Assembly: GCF_030812995.1 (NCBI RefSeq)
Contig: NZ_JAUSTT010000011.1
Location: 1 to 64,000, forward strand
Direction: 5' to 3'
DNA: 64,000 nt
Source: Bacillus chungangensis
GTDB lineage: Bacteria > Bacillota > Bacilli > Bacillales > Bacillaceae_C
Within the stretch, counting starts at the first letter, position 1; every line of letters starts with the position of its first letter. A program made the translations under genes and the position numbers. The notes beneath the pieces are model-generated. The model was not told where the DNA came from. It saw only the letters and a list, made by a program, of their open reading frames with translations, and did not search any database. Below are positions 8,891-19,204 of the stretch, in pieces.

Positions 8891-10026
8891 TATTGTACTT
8901 TTCGGTATTGGACGAACAGCACATCAGGAACATCATCAATCACTTCTAAAACGTCAGGGGCAAAATTAAATCCAATGATGTTACCGTCATTATCTTTAAT
9001 GTACTCATAGTTAATTCCAGGTGCTTGTATTTGACCATTTAGCGCTAACATGACAGACTTAGGTTTTGCTTTTCCGTTCTGCAATAGGTATTGACTTTCA
9101 CCACCTACAGATTCGAATACTTCCTCTTCGTATTCATTATCTAACTCAGTAAGTTTACTGTCAAAATGTCTATAAAATTCAGTTAATTTATTAGCCAACT
9201 CAGTGAGAACTTCTTGTACTGTTGTGCCAACATAGTTCCCGTTAGAGTCGACCTCAACCCCAACCAAATTAGCGCCTTTCTGTTCAGTTTGCGAAGCAAA
9301 GTTATCTAAAAGGTCCTGGTCAGCTTGAGTACGGGCGTTTATTTCGTCAGCAATTTGTTCAACTAAACTAGTAGCAAGATTAGCGTTACCATCATTATCA
9401 AGCGTACCTGTATTACCGTAGATGTCCTTCATTAGCTGGATGAGGTTCATATATGCATTCGCATCCGTAGCTCCCTCTACAAAACCTGCGCCACCTTTAA
9501 TAATAGAGTCGACAGGAATTACCGACATGTTCGTACGTAAAATATAGCGGAAATCCATATTTGGCGCGTCATCTGCAAATGTATAGCGTGTCTCTACACC
9601 ATCTTCAATAGAAAAGAAGTGCAGTTTGAAGGCATCAGGAGTCACTCCACCGTCAGGAGACGCTTCGAACTCAATACGTCCATACACTCTGTCTCCATCT
9701 GAATCAATGAATGGGAAGTCCTCTGTCCCACTTACACGTATGTCAACCCGTTCCCCTGTTACAACTCCCTCCGTTTCCGCAGTGGCAACCTTTTTCCCTA
9801 CTAACACTTCAGTAATATCTAATTGATTTAGTCCTGCGATGACTTTATTATTCACTTGGGAAAATACATCTATCTTTGTATTTTCAAGAATTTCCCTATG
9901 TGCACTAAAATCAATGTCAATAAACTTCTCATTGATCTTGTGCTCAGCGTCAAAGTGCCTATCTCGCATGATCTGATTATTTAACTGCCTTCCTCGTAAC
10001 ATCGCAATTCCTCTTGTACCTGCCAT
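8890..10026 (-). CDS. Phage tail/baseplate fibre protein with coiled-coil segment
   Basis: A 378-residue protein. The N-terminal 60 residues are basic and helical (MLRGRQLNNQIMRDRHFD), as in fibre proteins that attach to a baseplate. Residues 205-300 are strongly helical with a heptad-like pattern (VQEVLTELANKLTEFYRHF), which suggests a trimeric coiled coil. The C-terminal 80 residues (YLLQNGKAKPKSVMLALNGQ) resemble a recurring virion domain that presents NGQ turns; the 243-residue neighbour has a similar LDVYLNGQRL stretch. The start ATG 10026 has AGGAGGT upstream. The gene ends at a terminator. Structural role inferred from context and composition. Confidence 0.65.
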   Translation of the reverse strand: MAGTRGIAMLRGRQLNNQIMRDRHFDAEHKINEKFIDIDFSAHREILENTKIDVFSQVNNKVIAGLNQLDITEVLVGKKVATAETEGVVTGERVDIRVSGTEDFPFIDSDGDRVYGRIEFEASPDGGVTPDAFKLHFFSIEDGVETRYTFADDAPNMDFRYILRTNMSVIPVDSIIKGGAGFVEGATDANAYMNLIQLMKDIYGNTGTLDNDGNANLATSLVEQIADEINARTQADQDLLDNFASQTEQKGANLVGVEVDSNGNYVGTTVQEVLTELANKLTEFYRHFDSKLTELDNEYEEEVFESVGGESQYLLQNGKAKPKSVMLALNGQIQAPGINYEYIKDNDGNIIGFNFAPDVLEVIDDVPDVLFVQYRKVQ

Positions 10027-10096
10027 TTTTTACTACCTCCTTGATGAAATAAGTGCAATGGACTTATTGGCCCATTGCACTATTCATTATAGGTTT

Positions 10097-10828
10097 TTAC
10101 ATATCTCCACGAACCGCAGTCTGTAAGAGTCTTCTCGTTACAGGATCATAAGAATACTCTTTCGTTACTTGATGAGAGAGGTTACCTTCTTCTCCCGTAT
10201 AATAAACCGTTTCCGTTTTCATTTCCCCACGTAAGGTAGGTTTCTCATCCTCATAGTAAGTAAACTCTCTGACGATGATGTAATCACCTGTGATCACCTC
10301 ACGGATGATCTGCCCTCTCACGTTATATTCATATTTAATATCTACGTTCGCATTCCCACCATGCACCACTTCTAGCTGCCGTTGAATTTCATCCAATCTC
10401 GCATCAAGCGACTTGTATGGTTTATCTGTCTCTCTAAACTTCCGAGCGTCAACAATCTCTTTCTGTAACTCATAGAACTGAGTCCCACTGATTGTCGATT
10501 GCCCTCTACTACAGTATTGATTCTTCCAGACCTTAATGAAGATTTCCTCCCCTTCTTGGAGTTCATAGGGGTTTCCTTCTTCATCCTTACCTAAGTCTAG
10601 TTGAATATGATAGTCATCAATCTCTGCATATCCACCACCTGCACTTAACCTCTGACCATTAAGATAAACGTCTAGTGAACCTTTATCAGGTTCATACACA
10701 TAGCCTACAGGAACAATGGTGTCTATGCTCCCGTATTTATCCAGAAACTCTTGATCGATGACGTATTCAGTCTCGTCCCAATCCATCGTAACAGGACTAT
10801 ACCGATGCAACATCATTTTAGTGCCCAT
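10097..10828 (-). CDS. Phage baseplate/fibre connector protein
   Basis: A 243-residue protein. Residues 40-95 form a beta unit with VDVYLNGQRL-like character (here SLDVYLNGQRLSAGGGYAEI). Residues 110-150 are helical (LDARLDEIQRQLEVVHGG). The end is rich in Tyr, Thr and Arg repeats (REFTYYEDEKPTLRGEM, TKEYSYDPVTRRLL) that recall YD/Rhs-like strand motifs. GGAGGTG precedes the ATG at 10828. The gene is packed 12 bases behind its upstream neighbour. The function is inferred only from its place in the fibre operon. Confidence 0.55.
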   Translation of the reverse strand: MGTKMMLHRYSPVTMDWDETEYVIDQEFLDKYGSIDTIVPVGYVYEPDKGSLDVYLNGQRLSAGGGYAEIDDYHIQLDLGKDEEGNPYELQEGEEIFIKVWKNQYCSRGQSTISGTQFYELQKEIVDARKFRETDKPYKSLDARLDEIQRQLEVVHGGNANVDIKYEYNVRGQIIREVITGDYIIVREFTYYEDEKPTLRGEMKTETVYYTGEEGNLSHQVTKEYSYDPVTRRLLQTAVRGDM

Positions 10829-10840
10829 TCGTACACCTCC

Positions 10841-11962
10841 CTAGTCATTGGTTAGATCTAAGTAAAAATGGGTAGGACGCATAAACAATTTCCTGTTATC
10901 TAGATCATTAGCAACCATCTTGACAACACGTACCCAAAAATCCTTTGACTCTCCTGGATGGAGCGTACCTATTTTGATAGACTTGTCAGTAAAAGTAGCG
11001 GGAACACCTTCATGATCATTTGCAAGACTACACCACTCCCAGCCAAATTCTTCATTGTACATTGCGATTTTAATTCCAATGTTCTCGGCAACATTTCCTG
11101 TCGTCGCATTAACGGCAGTCATTTTTTGGGATATACCATCTTGCTTTAATGCCCCTAAATGTGTCGGTGTCACTTCACTTAGTTCTTTCCCATTCCAAAC
11201 CACTGTCAGGTCAGTTCCCCGCATAAACAGGTCTCCACCATACATATCGGTCATCTCTTTTTGCTCATCTATGAGTACGTATGATCCATCGTCATGACGG
11301 TCATATAACTCTAGCTTTCCTTTAAACGGAATACTTGGCAACTCTACATCTATTCCCGAATAACCAGCGGGAACAATCTGTTCACTAACTACCTTTCCGT
11401 CTTCACTAAGTAACCTTATCTTGTAGTGGCTGTTAACATTCCCAACACTAATGGATGACCCTCTACAGAGGATCACTCTTTCTACATCAATGGGTACATA
11501 CCCATCTCTATTTACACCCTTTAGAACGATCCCTGCCATAACAGGGTCTATACAAATAGTGGAATCAAATAACTCCCAGGCAAAGTTACGTTTAGCAAAG
11601 AATGTCCACAGGTTCTGTTTCTTTACCGCTCTCCATAAACTGTAATCACTATTGTTAGTACTGTCCTCACTCTCTAAAAACTCTACTTTTTCCAAGGCGT
11701 TCTTCCATATGACAATACCACCCTCGTCACCTAAGCGAGTAGGTGTATAGTTCGCCTGTACCTGTAATAGCAGTTCCTCCTCGTCCTGAGGTAATAGAAA
11801 CAAGGCATTCGTACTACTGTCTGTAGGGTTATGGCTAAGGGATAATGTCTTTTCCTCTTCATTTATATAATAGGAGTCAGAAGGCGACACGACCCAACGT
11901 GAGTCGAGCGTGTCAAATCTATCATCAAAGATAAGTCCACTCTGTACCCTATGAATACTCAC
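10841..11962 (-). CDS. Phage structural protein with lectin-like N-terminal domain
   Basis: A 373-residue protein. The first 130 residues have the layout of a concanavalin-A-like/DUF1349-type sandwich (LIFDDRFDTLDSRWVVSPS, then VQANYTPTRLGDEGGIVIWK), common in carbohydrate-binding proteins. The C-terminal 110 residues (GTLHPGESKDFWVRVVKM) form a second beta domain like the one at the end of the GLUG adhesin. The start is GTG 11962, with AGGAGG upstream at good spacing. It follows the giant repeat protein by 12 bases. Probable role: a fibre or baseplate carbohydrate-binding unit. Confidence 0.6.
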   Translation of the reverse strand: MSIHRVQSGLIFDDRFDTLDSRWVVSPSDSYYINEEEKTLSLSHNPTDSSTNALFLLPQDEEELLLQVQANYTPTRLGDEGGIVIWKNALEKVEFLESEDSTNNSDYSLWRAVKKQNLWTFFAKRNFAWELFDSTICIDPVMAGIVLKGVNRDGYVPIDVERVILCRGSSISVGNVNSHYKIRLLSEDGKVVSEQIVPAGYSGIDVELPSIPFKGKLELYDRHDDGSYVLIDEQKEMTDMYGGDLFMRGTDLTVVWNGKELSEVTPTHLGALKQDGISQKMTAVNATTGNVAENIGIKIAMYNEEFGWEWCSLANDHEGVPATFTDKSIKIGTLHPGESKDFWVRVVKMVANDLDNRKLFMRPTHFYLDLTND

Positions 11963-11974
11963 ATCTGTTTCCTC

Positions 11975-14900
11975 CTATCTAGTTTTCTTAGGATTCCACC
12001 CATTCCAGGCAGGGTACGGTTTACCCATAATCAACCAAATCTTTTTCTTACCTGGTGGTGTTGGATCGTCTGGTTCTTCCCAAGGTGGTGTAGGTGGAAG
12101 TTGTCCGACGCCGGTATCATCAGCACTCATATTTCCTGTAAAGCCTTTCTTACGCTCGCCTACATCCTCGAAACCAATAGAGATGTTATGCTCCCTGTCG
12201 CGAAGTCCATCGTCTTGTTCATCAACAACGATCTCGAAGATGCTGATTCTATCCCCACCATCGTCTTCATCTATTTTAATCACATTACTTGTAACATTTG
12301 TCGTAGTTTCGTCTTCCTCTATCGTCATGTATCCTGAACCAATGTTAGCTGACTCTTCTTCATCTATATTCATGTAACGAGTGTTTATCTTTTCAGGTAA
12401 TGATTCCTCTATTATTTCTAGTTGTCTAGTACCATCCTTTATAGACTGTTCGTCTTCAACTATCTCTATGATAGTTGCACTTTTCGGACTTCCTTTATCC
12501 TCATCGAAAATATCTACTTGTCGATTAGAGGTCTTATCTACCTGTTCTTCCTCGATCAATCCTAGGATGCGGGTTCTTCCTCTACCAAATGGTTCGAACA
12601 CTTCTAATACGATATCTTGGAATGTATTTGACGGTTCCGCATTGTCAATGTCTTCCAGAACTACTTCCGTTTCGCTGCTTGTGTTAACAAAGTCTTGTTC
12701 ATCTATTTCTACATCAACTTCGTTATCAGAAGTTGCTACCGCTTGCCAATCAATTTCTACGTCTTTTTTATTACCGGAGTTAGCGAAGTCAAAGCCCTCA
12801 ATTTTTATATCCGTAGTAAAATGACTATCAGCGAAGTCAGGAATCTCAATCATAAGGTCGGTAGTAGACTCACTATCAACCAAATCTTGGCTTTCTATTA
12901 CTACTTCTATTTCTGGACTGATTGTCACCAAATCCATACCCTCTATGGCTACTTCAAGATTTGAATTAGTTTTAGCTTGGTCAATACCTTCTAACATAAC
13001 ATCAGTAACAGAATCTTTGTCACCCAAGTCAATGCCTTCAATCACAGTTTCTATCTCGTTTCCTGCCTCTGCTAAGTTAGGGACGAAGATCACTATGTCT
13101 GAAGTAGATTCTTCCTCAGCTAGGTTTGTATCCTCTAGCACAACATTAGTAGTGGAGTCAGTATTGGCTAAAACGCTATCCTCTACTACAACATCAGTGG
13201 TAAAGCTACTTTCAACTAAGTCGATATCTTCTACCGCAATATCAGTAATGCTATCTGTATCAGCAACATGAGGGACTTCTATTGCAACATCAGCAGTGGA
13301 GCCACTATCTGCTAACACTTTATCCTCTAACACAACATCGGTAGTATAGCTACTGTCAACCAAGTCGACATCTCCTTCTATCGCTACATCAGTTGTACTA
13401 TCTGAATCAGCAATATGAGGGACTTCTATTGCAATATCAGCAGTGGAGCCACTATCTGCTAACACTTTATCCTCAAGCACAACATCGGTGGTGGTAAAGC
13501 TACTTTCAAATAAATCGCTAGATTCTAACGTTACATCAGTAATGGAGTCACTGTCTGCTAAAACGCCATCCTCTACCACAACATCGGTAGTATAGCTACT
13601 GTCAACTAAGTCGACATCTTCTATCGCTACATCAGTTGTACTATCTGAATCAGCAACATGAGGGACTTCTATTGCAATATCAGTAGTGGAGCCACTATCT
13701 GCTAACACTTTATCCTCCAGCACAACATCGGTGGTAAAGCTACTTTCAAATAAATCGCTAGATTCTAACGTTACATCAGTAATGCTATCTGTATCAGCAA
13801 CATGAGGGACCTCTATTACAATATCAGTAGTAGAGTCACTATCTGCTAAAACTTTATCTTCCAGCACAACATCCGTAGTAAAGTTACTATCAACTAAATC
13901 AGAATTTTCTACCGATACATCAGTAGTACTATCTCTATCCGCAACGTGAGGGACTTCTATTGCAACATCAGTAGTGGAGTCATTATTAGCAAAGTCGCTG
14001 TCCTCAACATGCACGTCCATCTCATTGCCTGTTACTACAAAGTAAGGTACTTCCAATACAGTATCTTGTATAGATATTTGCTCGGCAGTTTTGTCTGCAT
14101 GTACGTCAGCGTTGACAACATGTTGTCCTTTGTCAGCCATTGTACTAGATGCAATTTCTACATCTTGGTCCTTATGACTATTTGTAACTTCTGTGTCTTC
14201 CAACATAACATCAATATCGATACCCCATTCACCAAACTGTGATACATCTAAAGCTACATCCATATTGCTATCAGTACTGCCTATTTTAAGGCGTTTGATT
14301 TCAACATCCGTTTCACCATCAATTTCTACCAGTTCGTACTTATCCAATAAAGTATCGGTTTCGTTACTATTTGTAGATGAAGGGGAGGTTGTTATCATTG
14401 ATATATCAATGGAACTTCCATTCTCTCCAAAATCTGAACCATTGAAGAAGACATCATAGAACGTATTCCTGTTATCAGCTTCGTTATGTTCTTCCATCAA
14501 TACGTCCTTTTCACCACTTATTTCAGTGACATTTTGACTCTCTAAAGTGATGTCTGTTTCCATTGAGTAATCAGCAGAATCTACCACTCCTAACTCCATG
14601 TCAATCTGCCTATCAATCGTGGTCTTATCAGTAGACTCTATCTCCACGTGTTTGTCATCGTTACCTAATACAGCATCGTCAGTAGTTTCTACCGATACGT
14701 CTTCTGAATATCCTGCTACCTCAAAGTCAATACTCCATTCGATGACAGCATCGTTTTCTTTATTTAAGTCCATTCCATGTTCAGAAATTTCCAAAAGCGT
14801 CTCATAGTCGGTATCTCCGATGATAGCCAAGGATGCACGCTCAAATCCGACATCGTACAAAGTATTCTCCAAATTAGCTTTTCCTTGGTTATCGAAATAA

Positions 14901-17218
14901 ATATTGATCACTTCGTCAAGCTTATGAGAGGTATTAAGTTGTTGTAAGTACGTGTCAATATCATGTATTTCTTTTCTACCGTCTTTCATACCGTCATTCA
15001 TTGCATCATAAGTAAATGCTTCTAGAACGGCTTTCGTGTAGTTATTTACATCCACTTCGTCATCGTTTTCGATGACATCTACGGATTCTTCTCCTGAAAA
15101 AACGACATCGAGGATATTTTCCTCTTTGAATCCGGTAGTATCTAAAACTAAGCTCGTATCTACATGATCAATAAGCCTTACTGCGTCTTCTGTATAATCG
15201 TCCACTACTTCGTTATTTTGACTAATGAAGTTGCCTTGATTACCTATATTCACGTCTGTTTCTATTGTAAAGGTCTTCTGTTCACCTGTACTTCCACCAT
15301 TCATCTCGACATCAGTAGTGGATAGGAGAGTGGTTAAAAGTTGAGGAGAGAAATGTAGTTCTAAATCTTCCTCTTGTTCTACATCATCCACAAATTTAGT
15401 AAGTTCAACATGATAGGTAGCATCTTTGAATGTACTTGATAGATGTTCGTGGAGCATTACCTCTTTTTCATCGTTATCGTTATGTTCTACGATGGTAGAC
15501 CAACTAATCTCACTTTCAGCGAATGGCGAGCTTTCACTATCCAAAATATCGCCAATATTCCCATAGATAGGTTGGTCAACTGCACTTAACATTTCCTGTA
15601 CGTCCCCATATTTAAATAATTTGTTAGAATAGTGGAGTTCGTTTATTTCAGCGTTCACTTTCCTAGTTAGTGTAGTATCTGCTGCTAGATTTTCCATGAA
15701 AAAGTCGGAAATCGTGATACCAGCTGCTGGCGAATCATCCACTGTTGCTTCAAGGCGTGAATAAACATTCGGATTAGGGACTTCTAATATTACTCCTAGG
15801 TCAACACCTTCGCCTAAGAATTCTAAATTGACAACATCCGAATAGACAATGTATGATCCTGTCGTTGTATCGAAACCTTCTAATAAACCATCTTTATAAG
15901 TTGTGGAAGATATGTTTTCCATTAGATGAGAATTATTATCGTACACAGTTAATCCACTTAAGTAGTCTATATCACCTTGTACGATTGATGTTGTAGTTGA
16001 ACTCTCCAAGCCATCAAATTCTGCATAAGATGTAAGGTGTTGTTGAGATTGTGCATCTACCTCAGCATCGTATCTTGCCTCTGTATCACTGTTCCCTAAT
16101 TGAGTCAATTCTCCTTCTGGGAATAGTTTAACTGCAGATTCAGCTAAAGTGTTCTCTACATATGAAATGCGTTCGTTCGATTCCCCAACATACTTTCGAC
16201 CTGCTTCAGCATTGACAGACCCAGCATCTATCTGACTCTTATACGCTGCCGTTAAGTCATTCCCTTGAATGCGGCTGTAGAGCAGTGTCTCAGGTACGTC
16301 CACAAAAGTTACAGGTCTATTACCAGTCATTGTTATATCTACATTCTCGATCTCATCTAAGTAACCAAAACCGACCGACGTAAAGGCTTCGCTCTTAGAT
16401 GTATCAGCATCAAGGTTAATAACTTCTACTTTCTTACCATTAGTGATATGACCGTTAAATGTTGCTATCAGGGCTTTTAAAAAGGTTGCCTTCGCCATGT
16501 CAAGTGTTTTCTCACCGTACATGATAGTCATTAACCTTTCCATTGAATCAGGTTCACTTATACCTTTAAATACTTTTTCTGCTAATTCAGTTGCTTGGTT
16601 GTAACCAAATTCCGGTATCAGTTTAAGTGTTTCATGCAACATATCTTGATTGATTCCGTAGTGACTAAGTATGTCAGAAACATCTAATGAGTCCTTGCCA
16701 CCTAGATTAAACGCTAATGATTGATCTAACCCAATTATTTCTTTACCGTTTTCGAATACTTTAGCATCATCTAACAGGTTTAATTTATTAGTAGTAGTGA
16801 TCACTTTAGCATTCATATTTTTTAATATTTCACCTAATTCGTCATAAAAGCCAACAATACTTCCCAACTCACTATGTTCAGTGTCTCCTTGCTCTATTAA
16901 CTTCGCATTCGTAAGAACTTTGTTTAAATTTGACAGGTAAATAAAACTCCCTTTCACCAAATCAAGGGGAGCGTCACCTTCAAACACGGTACTTAAATCA
17001 GTAGGTGTCGTTTGCAACACACCTGTGGCATGTTTCACTTTCGTACCCTCACGAACGTCTCGCATGATAAGCGCTCTATACCTATTCCAAGGGTCAAAGG
17101 ACATTGGAAATTTATCTAAATGCTTTACCTTCTCATGCTGATTGAACATGAGTACATAACCCTTTTTAGAATAAAAAAGGGCAGTGAAACTGAGAAGGTA
17201 CTTTTTACCATTACTCAT
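11975..17218 (-). CDS. Giant acidic repeat protein of the tail module
   Basis: A 1747-residue, strongly acidic protein. Residues 1-650 are irregular but already show D/E-rich, V/I-alternating segments. Residues 1000-1440 are near-perfect tandem units of about 17-18 residues that alternate between types such as STTDVAIEVPHVAD, LVDSSYTTDVVLED and KVLADSGSTTDIAIE. Residues 1440-1660 keep the rhythm with more variation, and the last 40 residues end in WNGWNPKKTR. The alternation of Thr-Asp-Val-hydrophobic-Glu units suggests an extended beta-solenoid or cross-beta shaft. The start ATG 17218 has only a moderate GGTGGTGG site. No family is recognised. Size and position suggest a long fibre shaft; a tape-measure role is unlikely because another gene fits that better. 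Confidence 0.65.
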   Translation of the reverse strand: MSNGKKYLLSFTALFYSKKGYVLMFNQHEKVKHLDKFPMSFDPWNRYRALIMRDVREGTKVKHATGVLQTTPTDLSTVFEGDAPLDLVKGSFIYLSNLNKVLTNAKLIEQGDTEHSELGSIVGFYDELGEILKNMNAKVITTTNKLNLLDDAKVFENGKEIIGLDQSLAFNLGGKDSLDVSDILSHYGINQDMLHETLKLIPEFGYNQATELAEKVFKGISEPDSMERLMTIMYGEKTLDMAKATFLKALIATFNGHITNGKKVEVINLDADTSKSEAFTSVGFGYLDEIENVDITMTGNRPVTFVDVPETLLYSRIQGNDLTAAYKSQIDAGSVNAEAGRKYVGESNERISYVENTLAESAVKLFPEGELTQLGNSDTEARYDAEVDAQSQQHLTSYAEFDGLESSTTTSIVQGDIDYLSGLTVYDNNSHLMENISSTTYKDGLLEGFDTTTGSYIVYSDVVNLEFLGEGVDLGVILEVPNPNVYSRLEATVDDSPAAGITISDFFMENLAADTTLTRKVNAEINELHYSNKLFKYGDVQEMLSAVDQPIYGNIGDILDSESSPFAESEISWSTIVEHNDNDEKEVMLHEHLSSTFKDATYHVELTKFVDDVEQEEDLELHFSPQLLTTLLSTTDVEMNGGSTGEQKTFTIETDVNIGNQGNFISQNNEVVDDYTEDAVRLIDHVDTSLVLDTTGFKEENILDVVFSGEESVDVIENDDEVDVNNYTKAVLEAFTYDAMNDGMKDGRKEIHDIDTYLQQLNTSHKLDEVINIYFDNQGKANLENTLYDVGFERASLAIIGDTDYETLLEISEHGMDLNKENDAVIEWSIDFEVAGYSEDVSVETTDDAVLGNDDKHVEIESTDKTTIDRQIDMELGVVDSADYSMETDITLESQNVTEISGEKDVLMEEHNEADNRNTFYDVFFNGSDFGENGSSIDISMITTSPSSTNSNETDTLLDKYELVEIDGETDVEIKRLKIGSTDSNMDVALDVSQFGEWGIDIDVMLEDTEVTNSHKDQDVEIASSTMADKGQHVVNADVHADKTAEQISIQDTVLEVPYFVVTGNEMDVHVEDSDFANNDSTTDVAIEVPHVADRDSTTDVSVENSDLVDSNFTTDVVLEDKVLADSDSTTDIVIEVPHVADTDSITDVTLESSDLFESSFTTDVVLEDKVLADSGSTTDIAIEVPHVADSDSTTDVAIEDVDLVDSSYTTDVVVEDGVLADSDSITDVTLESSDLFESSFTTTDVVLEDKVLADSGSTADIAIEVPHIADSDSTTDVAIEGDVDLVDSSYTTDVVLEDKVLADSGSTADVAIEVPHVADTDSITDIAVEDIDLVESSFTTDVVVEDSVLANTDSTTNVVLEDTNLAEEESTSDIVIFVPNLAEAGNEIETVIEGIDLGDKDSVTDVMLEGIDQAKTNSNLEVAIEGMDLVTISPEIEVVIESQDLVDSESTTDLMIEIPDFADSHFTTDIKIEGFDFANSGNKKDVEIDWQAVATSDNEVDVEIDEQDFVNTSSETEVVLEDIDNAEPSNTFQDIVLEVFEPFGRGRTRILGLIEEEQVDKTSNRQVDIFDEDKGSPKSATIIEIVEDEQSIKDGTRQLEIIEESLPEKINTRYMNIDEEESANIGSGYMTIEEDETTTNVTSNVIKIDEDDGGDRISIFEIVVDEQDDGLRDREHNISIGFEDVGERKKGFTGNMSADDTGVGQLPPTPPWEEPDDPTPPGKKKIWLIMGKPYPAWNGWNPKKTR
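13090..13990 (-). repeat. Tandem coding repeats in the acidic giant
   Basis: Within the 1747-residue gene, blocks of roughly 50-105 bases recur with near identity, for example CTATCTGCTAACACTTTATC and GCAACATGAGGGACTTCTAT on the plus strand. Copies differ by scattered substitutions and by rare 3-base insertions (an extra Thr codon near 13490 and an extra Gly codon near 13376), as expected from slippage and unequal recombination that keep the frame open. Confidence 0.85.
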
Positions 17219-17241
17219 TATCCACCACCCAACCTTTCTAC

Positions 17242-17287
17242 AAATAGTGAAACCTTGTACCCTAGTAGTCGGGACAAGGCACTATTT
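17242..17287 (-). other. Long interrupted hairpin between two tail genes
   Basis: AAATAGTG (17242-17249), CCTTGT (17253-17258) and CCC pair in order with GGG, ACAAGG (17274-17279) and CACTATTT (17280-17287). It lies in the 84-base gap before the giant repeat gene. No T-tract follows on the minus strand, so an RNA processing or stability element is more likely than a terminator. Confidence 0.5.
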
Positions 17288-17302
17288 TGTTGCATTTTAT
17301 TT

Positions 17303-19180
17303 TTATAGATTCTCTTTCAGGAATCCTAAGCCGATCGGAGCATAAGGGGTCATGTTCGCTAAACGGTATGGAGTTCTAGGTGTGTCAGCTAACGTATAGC
17401 GATACGTTTGTGCATAGTTATAGTCTAAAAGCACTTCCACACCAAACCCAGGAACGTCCCCTAAAGTTAATTTTTTATCACTATCTACAGTGAATTGACC
17501 TGCACCAGGTTGTGCATCTTCAACAAAGTCGTCCTTCGTGAGTGTCTCACATCCTGTAGGCGTCACTAAACGAATCTCGAAGTCGTCATCAATTAGAGGT
17601 GAGTGGAATAGATGGAAGGAGTTACGCTCCCCGTCTCCTGTACCTACATGCTCATTGATTGAATTTTCCTTCACCTCTAATTCATCAAGCTGAGCGATAT
17701 TTTTAGGATGGATCGCGTAAACTTCATCTAACCGTCCTACATAACCGTCAGCAGGGTGAACAATATACATAGGAGAGATATGATATTTACCTGAGTATAC
17801 CGATGGATTGAATCTGGATTCATGAGACGGATCTACATCAGCATCATGTGTAATGAACGCTAGGTAGTGTTTTTGGTACATCGCTCCACCGACAGTACGT
17901 TGAATCATAACGGAACTATTTCCATTAGATGTATTTACCCCATAATCAAGCACATTTCGTCCGAGCTTCAAACCTGCTTCATAGTCGATTTCATCCTCTT
18001 GGCGAGAACCTCCAATTAGTACGTTGTTCATTCGAGGTGTTTTACCAATAGTAGAAAGACGACCTATATACAAAGGAGCAAAGAACGTGCTTTCAGGATC
18101 TGGCGCAGGGTCTAGTCGGAAATATGACACAATTCTGTCTTTTGTAATGTTACCCCAATAATAAACTTGTGAGTCACGTCCCCAACCTAATCCAATTTCA
18201 TCCTGAGGGATATACGAAACAGCAGTTGGAATAGAAGGGTAAATGTAACGTACAGCATCATAAGCTGCCCCCATCAGTTCCTTTGGATTACTAGGATCAA
18301 ACGGCGGTACGTCAATATCTCCATAACTTCCATTTGCATCCTTTACATACTCAATTTCATAGTCTGCGAAGAGGATTAATGGCTCTGTACCTTCCTGAAA
18401 CGTAACAGTCCCTGCATCATGATCAACAGTATATTCAGATGGGTCCACAGGGACAGTCCCATCAATAGAGTCATAAAAACGATACGAATTTTCGCGGATA
18501 CGTTGATTTCCAGGCTGAATGCGAAATTTGAAAACAGCTCCAGGGAGATCATCCAATTCTGCCAATTGTGGCGTTTCACTTCTAAGCACTAGACGTGTTG
18601 GAATAAACCCTTCAAAAGTAAAGTACCATAATCGTTTGACAAGGTCAGGTGCATTGTCAGTCAACGCATAAGTGGCTCTGATTTCACCTTCCTGTTCATC
18701 GTTAAAAGTGATGGTTCCTTTTTCACCATCTACGACATAAGGAGTATCAACAGGATGAATCAAACTACCATCCTCACGATAGAGTAAAATACTCGAAGGA
18801 ACTACAGGATATACCATAAATTGGAATACCTTCCCTTTACCAGGTGCTTTTGTAATGTCCTTCATTAAACCGAGGAATGTTTCTTTTGAGATGATCGGCT
18901 CTTCACCGTAATCTCGAATTTTCCCACCATACCCTACAGTGTAACCAAAGTATCGAGTTTGATTATCGCTACCTTTTGACTGCATCAAATAAGTTTCTGC
19001 AAATGTCTTTCGATATGGATCTTTTGTATTTGTCGCTTTATCAATGACAAGAGGTGCTACAGATCGATACTTACCTAAGGTCTGCCACCCACCCTCATTG
19101 TACAACTTCTCTAACTGTTCGGGCAGAAGTTGAATGGACAAATCAACATCGAAGAATCCATCTTTATTTATGTTTTCCAT
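17303..19180 (-). CDS. Tail/baseplate protein, diverged member of the four-paralogue family
   Basis: A 625-residue protein. I place the start at ATG 19180 (MENINKDGF) because GAGGTG lies 9 bases upstream; a GTG 12 bases earlier is the alternative. It shares with its upstream neighbours an MYIVHPADGYVGRLDEV-like segment (about residue 470), a VMIQRTVGGAMYQKHYLAF-like segment (about 415), and the ending YAPIGLGFL. It lacks the TNWW motif of the other members. Two AVFKFRIQPG/FYDSIDGTVPV-type beta units occupy residues 170-290. Role: probably a baseplate wedge or fibre-attachment subunit, inferred from the family and the operon. Confidence 0.6.
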   Translation of the reverse strand: MENINKDGFFDVDLSIQLLPEQLEKLYNEGGWQTLGKYRSVAPLVIDKATNTKDPYRKTFAETYLMQSKGSDNQTRYFGYTVGYGGKIRDYGEEPIISKETFLGLMKDITKAPGKGKVFQFMVYPVVPSSILLYREDGSLIHPVDTPYVVDGEKGTITFNDEQEGEIRATYALTDNAPDLVKRLWYFTFEGFIPTRLVLRSETPQLAELDDLPGAVFKFRIQPGNQRIRENSYRFYDSIDGTVPVDPSEYTVDHDAGTVTFQEGTEPLILFADYEIEYVKDANGSYGDIDVPPFDPSNPKELMGAAYDAVRYIYPSIPTAVSYIPQDEIGLGWGRDSQVYYWGNITKDRIVSYFRLDPAPDPESTFFAPLYIGRLSTIGKTPRMNNVLIGGSRQEDEIDYEAGLKLGRNVLDYGVNTSNGNSSVMIQRTVGGAMYQKHYLAFITHDADVDPSHESRFNPSVYSGKYHISPMYIVHPADGYVGRLDEVYAIHPKNIAQLDELEVKENSINEHVGTGDGERNSFHLFHSPLIDDDFEIRLVTPTGCETLTKDDFVEDAQPGAGQFTVDSDKKLTLGDVPGFGVEVLLDYNYAQTYRYTLADTPRTPYRLANMTPYAPIGLGFLKENL

Positions 19181-19204
19181 TATTGATTTCACCTCTTAGC
19201 ATTT

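Noticed and set aside
12183-14807. Ser/Thr/Ile-rich plus-strand frames opposite the acidic repeat protein
   Set aside because: Complementary frames of the GAY/GTW-rich repeats; no start signals.
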